From: JAVXTH01 sp036641395
GTDB taxonomy: Bacteria > Bacillota_I > Bacilli_A > Erysipelotrichales > Erysipelotrichaceae
Reading direction: 5' to 3'
NCBI GenBank assembly: GCA_036641395.1
Contig: JAVWEY010000015.1
Coordinates: 1-35,826, forward strand
DNA: 35,826 nt
The translations under genes and the position numbers were made by a program. Within the stretch, counting starts at the first letter, position 1; every line of letters starts with the position of its first letter. Of the stretch, positions 31,933 through 35,826 are shown piece by piece. The notes under the pieces were generated by a model, which saw nothing but the letters and a program-made list of their open reading frames with translations, was not told the DNA's origin and did no database searches.

Positions 31933-32955
31933 TTAATAACGATTATGAACCCATTCTGCAAAACAAGTGAGATTATTAATATCTAAAACCTTGCCATTAT
32001 CAAGTGTAACTTTTCCACTAATTCTACCGAATACTTGATGTTGGTCTGTAACGATAACTCCAAGTGATGTTTTTGCTTTACGGTCAATTATTGGATTAAA
32101 ATTCATTTCAAATCGGTGATCACTAGATGTAAAAGCCCAAGGTGATTCATAAGAATCTTTAGGAATATGAAATGTAATGTCATCTAGTTTATGGGCAATT
32201 CCGTCATAGAATACCATGTTTTCACTAGCTGCACTTGTGTCTCCAAAACCATATCCAATATTGAATCCGAAAGGTTTTCCATCTACAATACCGTTTCCAC
32301 TACCCCAGTACCATGTATTGTCATAAGTCCAGACGCCACGCCCCCAATCTAATGTGCCAAAATCAGTTTCTGGATTAAATATATACTCGATTCCATCAAA
32401 TATGGCACTTCCACTAGCTCTCATACAATTGATTTTTTGATTATAGTAAAAAGCTGTTTTTTTATCTGGCCAAGGAGTAGCGATTACCATTGTATCCATT
32501 TTAGGTTGCTGTAAAGTTATGTCACATTTGAATGTTTTACCTTCGTAAAATTTCTCGAAATTACAAATAATTCTTCGCTTACCTTCATTTACAACGAATT
32601 TCATTTGTAGTCTCTTGTCTTCATATATACAGTTACCTTCATTAGAGGAATTAGGCATTTTTAACTTTCCCATTGGAAATGGATTCAAAATTGTTTGCGT
32701 ATGTTCCCATGGCTTATTAAAATCTAAAATACTTACGGATTGTAAGCCGATATAACCGTCATCAGATATAGTGAATGCAAATGCAAAATCATCACATAAA
32801 ACAAGATAGTAATCCCATTCTTTAATACGAAAAGATGGTGCTTTTATATCGTTTCGATTATAACTTTGAAGCATAGATTTTGAAAAACCCGGTTCATTAA
32901 TACTGCCGTCATCATTTAATAAACGCTGTTTTTTGGTTACTTCATGATTACGCAT
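31933..32955 (-). CDS. DUF2804 family protein
   Basis: 340 residues, the usual length of DUF2804 proteins. The N-terminus (EVTKKQRLLNDDGSINEPGF) and the central LDWGRGVWTYDNTWYWGSGNG are family hallmarks; the rest is predicted beta-rich, without signal peptide or membrane segment. The biochemical role is not established; members are thought to be related to lipocalin-like or hydroxyneurosporene-synthase-type folds. AAGGAG precedes the ATG at the proper distance. It is transcribed alone from a good promoter. Confidence 0.88.
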   Translation of the reverse strand: MRNHEVTKKQRLLNDDGSINEPGFSKSMLQSYNRNDIKAPSFRIKEWDYYLVLCDDFAFAFTISDDGYIGLQSVSILDFNKPWEHTQTILNPFPMGKLKMPNSSNEGNCIYEDKRLQMKFVVNEGKRRIICNFEKFYEGKTFKCDITLQQPKMDTMVIATPWPDKKTAFYYNQKINCMRASGSAIFDGIEYIFNPETDFGTLDWGRGVWTYDNTWYWGSGNGIVDGKPFGFNIGYGFGDTSAASENMVFYDGIAHKLDDITFHIPKDSYESPWAFTSSDHRFEMNFNPIIDRKAKTSLGVIVTDQHQVFGRISGKVTLDNGKVLDINNLTCFAEWVHNRY

Positions 32956-32994
32956 TGTGTTAATCTCCTTTTGAGGGTATCCTCATATAACTTA

Positions 32995-33023
32995 ATTCTA
33001 CAGTATTGGAAGGAAAGATACAA
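32995..33023 (-). promoter_or_regulatory. Promoter of the DUF2804 gene
   Basis: On the minus strand: TTGTAT (33023-33018), spacer of 17, TAGAAT (33000-32995), 40 bases before the start codon. Confidence 0.65.
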
Positions 33024-33251
33024 TCGATATTAATAATTCAAGACATTGGTTTATCTGAAATATACAAATAGATAGACCGCTGTTATTGTGAGAATATTTA
33101 ATTTGGATAGCACTGAAATATTGCGATTATAAACTGTTTTACAATTAAACATTTGGTGCATATTTTAATGGTGATAGAAAATCGCATGAAAATTAAAGAG
33201 TGGATAAGTTGTTACTAGATTTCACCTATTTAATATTAAAAAATAAATTGA
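33024..33251. other. Non-coding spacer between divergent genes
   Basis: AT-rich sequence without a credible open frame on either strand. Together with the flanking promoters it separates the DUF2804 gene from the accessory-looking genes to the right. I see no repeat or RNA gene in it. Confidence 0.55.
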
Positions 33252-33279
33252 TTGTAACCTTTTTATAATAGGATATAAT
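33252..33279 (+). promoter_or_regulatory. Promoter of the 338-residue orphan gene
   Basis: TTGTAA (33252-33257), spacer 16, TATAAT (33274-33279), 22 bases before the start codon and just before the AGGAGG. Confidence 0.6.
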
Positions 33280-33301
33280 GATAAGACAGGAGGATTTTAT
33301 A

Positions 33302-34318
33302 ATGACTAAGGATGAACAGAATTTGTATTATGAAAGAATGAACAAAATGAATCACTTTTTAGAGTTAACTTCGAATCGACAGGCGGAAGCAAACTTAATT
33401 GCTACAAAGGCTTTTCACGATTATGATGAGTTGGTGGATTCATTAAATAATCATCTGAGTATTACAGATTTGGTTAATCAAATTATAATGAAAGATTTGG
33501 ATTTTAGGTGTTTGGATATTAATGTTAATGAATTTAATATTACGAATATCTATTACAATTTTTTTTGCAAGGCAATAAAAAACCATTGTTTTAGATTTAC
33601 ACATTTGGAACTATTAAATGACAGATGTGAGAAAATCATTAAAAATTCTTTTGAACAGAGCGGAATGATTTCTTATTTAGTATATGAAAATATAAGACAA
33701 ATATTTCGTGAGTTGGTCAGTACTTGTGATAGATTTAATATACATTGCATAGAAAAATTGAATGACTATTACTTTGCTGACATGCTGGATATATATCAGA
33801 AAGTATTAGCAACATATATTAATGATAACGAAGAAGATAGAGAATTTATAAAAATGATAAATAATTGTTTTGAAGATTATGAACTTAAAGAGAAGTTTTT
33901 TAAAGGAAATAACGTTGAGATAGATTTTAAAGAACTTGTTAATGTTTTTCATGAAATTAAGATAGACTGTTCTGCATATTATGACGTAATATTAAAAAAG
34001 TTTTTTGTGGTGAATGAACATTCAAAAATGAAGGGGGAAGAAAAGGACATAAATAGTACGAAAATTGATTTAAATAGATCGGCTAGTTCTTGTGAATTAA
34101 TGATTAACTTTATTGAAAATTTCGAAATGAGTGAAGAAAATCGTAATATATTGTATGCTAATGCAAGTGTAAAGGGAATGAATGATGACTTTATTGATAT
34201 TTTGACTCGTATGAATTTAATTAAAGAGTATCATTGGTATTGTGATAAACAAATTAAACTTAATGCAATTGGTTGGTGCTTTGAGCATAATTTCAAATTC
34301 TTAAGGTGTGATAATTAA
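33302..34318 (+). CDS. Unrecognised 338-residue protein
   Basis: 338 residues from the ATG at 33302, which follows ACAGGAGG; the frame opens 24 bases earlier without an SD. The protein is soluble, mostly helical, rich in Asn, Ile, Lys, Phe and Tyr, with scattered single cysteines but no zinc-finger spacing, signal peptide or membrane segment. I recognise no domain. The last 50 residues (EENRNILYANASVKGMNDDF onward) could be a small winged-helix-like unit, but this is only an impression. The next gene, a SWIM protein, begins 69 bases later on the same strand, so the two may be co-transcribed. Base composition appears lower in G+C than the housekeeping genes, as in acquired DNA. Confidence 0.75.
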   Translation: MTKDEQNLYYERMNKMNHFLELTSNRQAEANLIATKAFHDYDELVDSLNNHLSITDLVNQIIMKDLDFRCLDINVNEFNITNIYYNFFCKAIKNHCFRFTHLELLNDRCEKIIKNSFEQSGMISYLVYENIRQIFRELVSTCDRFNIHCIEKLNDYYFADMLDIYQKVLATYINDNEEDREFIKMINNCFEDYELKEKFFKGNNVEIDFKELVNVFHEIKIDCSAYYDVILKKFFVVNEHSKMKGEEKDINSTKIDLNRSASSCELMINFIENFEMSEENRNILYANASVKGMNDDFIDILTRMNLIKEYHWYCDKQIKLNAIGWCFEHNFKFLRCDN

Positions 34319-34386
34319 GTGAATTTTTTTATAAAAAAATCTAATTTATGGGCTTTAAAAATAAAAAAGGGAAGAAGTGGAATAAT

Positions 34387-34812
34387 ATGTTTGTTAATGA
34401 AAAAGCAATTGAAAAAGTAGTAAATAATAGTATGAGTTATAGCATGTACTTAAGGTGTTATGAAAATTTAGTTAATGAAATTAAAAAACTCACAATTTCG
34501 TATAATGAAGAGAGAAAGATATTTGTGGTAGAAGGAATTTTTTATAATTTTTATACAAATAAACTTCTTTTTGAATTTGATGCGGTAACTAATTCTAAAA
34601 GTATTAGTTATGCTTGTGATTGTCCTATTTGCGGAATTAAGAGTGGATGTGCACATGTGGGGGTGTTTTTAAGATTGCTGAGCGAATTAGATGATAATGT
34701 TTCATTGCCTTACGAAATGGATTGCGAAAGATATAAAGAAGAAAGAATAATGAACTTAAAGATAAAAAATAGTAATAGGGCAGAGGTAAAAAGGCTCATT
34801 AATCAATTATAA
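34387..34812 (+). CDS. Small SWIM zinc-finger protein (possibly a truncated SNF2-helicase N-terminus)
   Basis: 141 residues. The motif CDCPICGIKSGCAHV fits the SWIM pattern C-x-C-x(n)-C-x-H, preceded by a beta-rich region (about 25-75) like the module at the N-terminus of many bacterial SWIM/SNF2 helicases. Nothing resembling the ATPase part follows: the frame ends in a normal TAA, and the next 800 bases hold no helicase motif in any frame I read. It is thus either an independent small protein or a 5' remnant. The ATG at 34387 has GAAGAAGTGG upstream; one 39 bases earlier lacks any SD. It follows the unknown 338-residue gene. Confidence 0.65.
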   Translation: MFVNEKAIEKVVNNSMSYSMYLRCYENLVNEIKKLTISYNEERKIFVVEGIFYNFYTNKLLFEFDAVTNSKSISYACDCPICGIKSGCAHVGVFLRLLSELDDNVSLPYEMDCERYKEERIMNLKIKNSNRAEVKRLINQL

Positions 34813-35641
34813 GAAATTATATAAAGAGATTAATTAAATAGAATGCAAACTAAATTATGGCAGAATATAAAAGACACCTTCAATGGGAATAAGGGTCATA
34901 AAACTACTATAATTTTCTTTTAAGCATCATTAAGTATTTTGTGATATACGAGACCTTTTTATAGCAATGAGCGTTTGTATGAGGCTTATTGAGCTGATAT
35001 GTTAGAATTATAAGAAAGTGAATTTGTTTTTTGCTCTTATAAGCAATATTTATTTATTTACGATCGAATACATATTGGCTATACAACTTAATGGTTAATA
35101 TTGATAGTATTGATAAAGAATATCTTAGAGATTGCAAATTCATCTATATAATTTATTGATGATACTTATATTTTTTTAAAATTGGCATTATGGGATTGGA
35201 TTATAATGAAATAAGTTGATTTTTCGTTTTATTAATAATGGAAAGTTTTGAGATAAGTTACACACATCCAAATGTGAAACAAGATTGAGACGGAATTTTT
35301 CTTCTTATAAAAAGAAACTCATATTAAAAAGAGGTACTAATAAAACTTACACTTCGCTTAAATTCTTAGTTTATAATTTTTTATTAGATATAATTTATTT
35401 TTTGTTTTTACTACTGAGGTTTATTAGCTTAAATTTCACTGAAATTTCCGTTTTCATAGAAACTTCCGTTTTAAAGGATAAAATCAGATAAAAGTATAGA
35501 CAAAAATAAAATAAAGCGGTATTTTAATATCAAAGATAGTGGAAAAAGAGTATATTAAAACTCTGTTTCAGGCAAACAATTTTCTTAATTGTACTGAAAT
35601 TTCCGTTTATCTTTATTTGGTTTGTAAGAGCCAGAAAAAAT
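34813..35641. other. Gene-free AT-rich region beside the IS30-type element
   Basis: More than 800 bases without a believable gene. Open frames are short, lack SD sequences and show no recognisable protein. From 35284 on it contains several copies of a GAAATTTCCGTTT-like motif in both orientations. It may be decayed coding sequence or the flank and end of the insertion sequence at the right edge. Confidence 0.55.
35438..35608. repeat. Irregular copies of a 14-16 base motif near the IS30-type transposase
   Basis: On the plus strand ACTGAAATTTCCGTTT occurs exactly at 35438-35453 and 35593-35608, and a variant GAAACTTCCGTTTT at 35459-35472. A roughly inverted match, GAGACGGAATTTTTC, lies at 35287-35301. 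Spacing is irregular, so these are not CRISPR repeats; insertion-sequence ends or a transposase target site are more likely. Confidence 0.5.
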
Positions 35642-35826
35642 CTATTTTTTGATTAGGTGTTTGAGGACTACTTTATTGTGTTGAATGAAGTGTAAACGGT
35701 TCAATTCAAGCACCTTTTCATTTAAGAAAACTTTGGATATTTCATAAGGAGATTGATAAGAAAACATCTTCCTTGGATAATTATTTACTTGATTCGATAT
35801 GTAATTGGTGTCAGCGTGAGTATAAG
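35642..35826 (-). CDS. IS30-family transposase, C-terminal end (partial)
   Basis: The last 60 codons of a gene that enters from the right edge on the minus strand, ending in TAG. The translation includes NYISNQVNNYPRKMFSYQSP and a tail NEKVLELNRLHF. The arrangement of NNYPRK, then a Y, then an E-rich helix is the characteristic C-terminal end of IS30-family transposases. The catalytic DDE core would be outside the window, so whether the element is intact cannot be judged. Confidence 0.7.
   Translation of the reverse strand, partial: YTHADTNYISNQVNNYPRKMFSYQSPYEISKVFLNEKVLELNRLHFIQHNKVVLKHLIKK

Noticed and set aside
35285..35491. 68-codon open frame starting at TTG
   Set aside because: No ribosome binding site, a hydrophobic low-complexity translation caused by T-rich DNA, and it runs through the repeated motif region.
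35438..35608. Possible CRISPR array
   Set aside because: Only three copies, irregular spacing of 21 and 134 bases, imperfect identity, and no cas genes in the window.

Overview
The window is AT-rich chromosomal DNA of a low-G+C Firmicutes-type bacterium. Supporting signs are strong AGGAGG-type ribosome binding sites, TATAAT promoters, a tRNA cluster in the Bacillus rrn-associated order, a RecX/YhaM/ProRS/TrhP gene content, and a V/A-type rather than F-type ATPase. TGA is used as a stop codon (for example at the ends of ntpG and ntpB), so this is the standard bacterial code and not the Mycoplasma code. An Erysipelotrichia/Turicibacter-like or neighbouring lineage fits, but species cannot be named from the sequence alone.

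Layout. 1-1272: tail of a CorC/HlyC-type membrane protein, then an RluA-family pseudouridine synthase. 1425-10022: a complete nine-gene V-type ATPase operon in the order F(stalk)-C-I-K-G-E-A-B-D (E. hirae Ntp names), ending in a hairpin terminator. 10344-11861: a monofunctional haem catalase behind a long AT-rich leader with a 13-bp inverted repeat and a weak PerR-like site. 11967-12666: seven tRNA genes on the minus strand (Arg, Pro, Met, Ile2, Ser, fMet, Phe in transcription order), with promoter and terminator. 13073-18238: a glycolipid operon (LafB/BgsA-like glycosyltransferase, flippase-like membrane protein, LafA/BgsB-like glycosyltransferase fused in frame to a full RecX) that runs into a YhaM 3'-5' exoribonuclease. 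18298-21337: a lipid kinase that appears to start at ACG, and a NatA/NatB-type ABC exporter. 21455-25246: two U32-family proteins (TrhP1/TrhP2 type, tRNA U34 hydroxylation) and prolyl-tRNA synthetase in one tight operon. 25349-27898: a small four-helix membrane protein, a large PEPCK/HprK-like P-loop enzyme, and an 83-residue stand-alone protein resembling a domain of the fatty-acid kinase FakA. 28049-30907 (minus): a PLD-nuclease/DEAH-helicase/DUF3427 protein, a plausible defence or DNA-repair gene. 31108-32955: an RluF-like pseudouridine synthase and a convergent DUF2804 protein sharing one bidirectional terminator.

From about 32956 to the end the character changes. There are two orphan genes (an unrecognised 338-residue protein and a short SWIM zinc-finger protein), more than 800 bases without a credible gene, irregular copies of a 14-16 base motif, and the C-terminal end of an IS30-family transposase running off the right edge. 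This looks like the edge of an accessory region.

Most of the window is housekeeping. The observations most worth following are the glycosyltransferase-RecX fusion, the ACG start of the lipid kinase, the stand-alone FakA-like domain, the U32/ProRS operon, the PLD-helicase-DUF3427 gene, and the SWIM protein with its uncharacterised partner. I did not find a clear-cut new multi-gene system.
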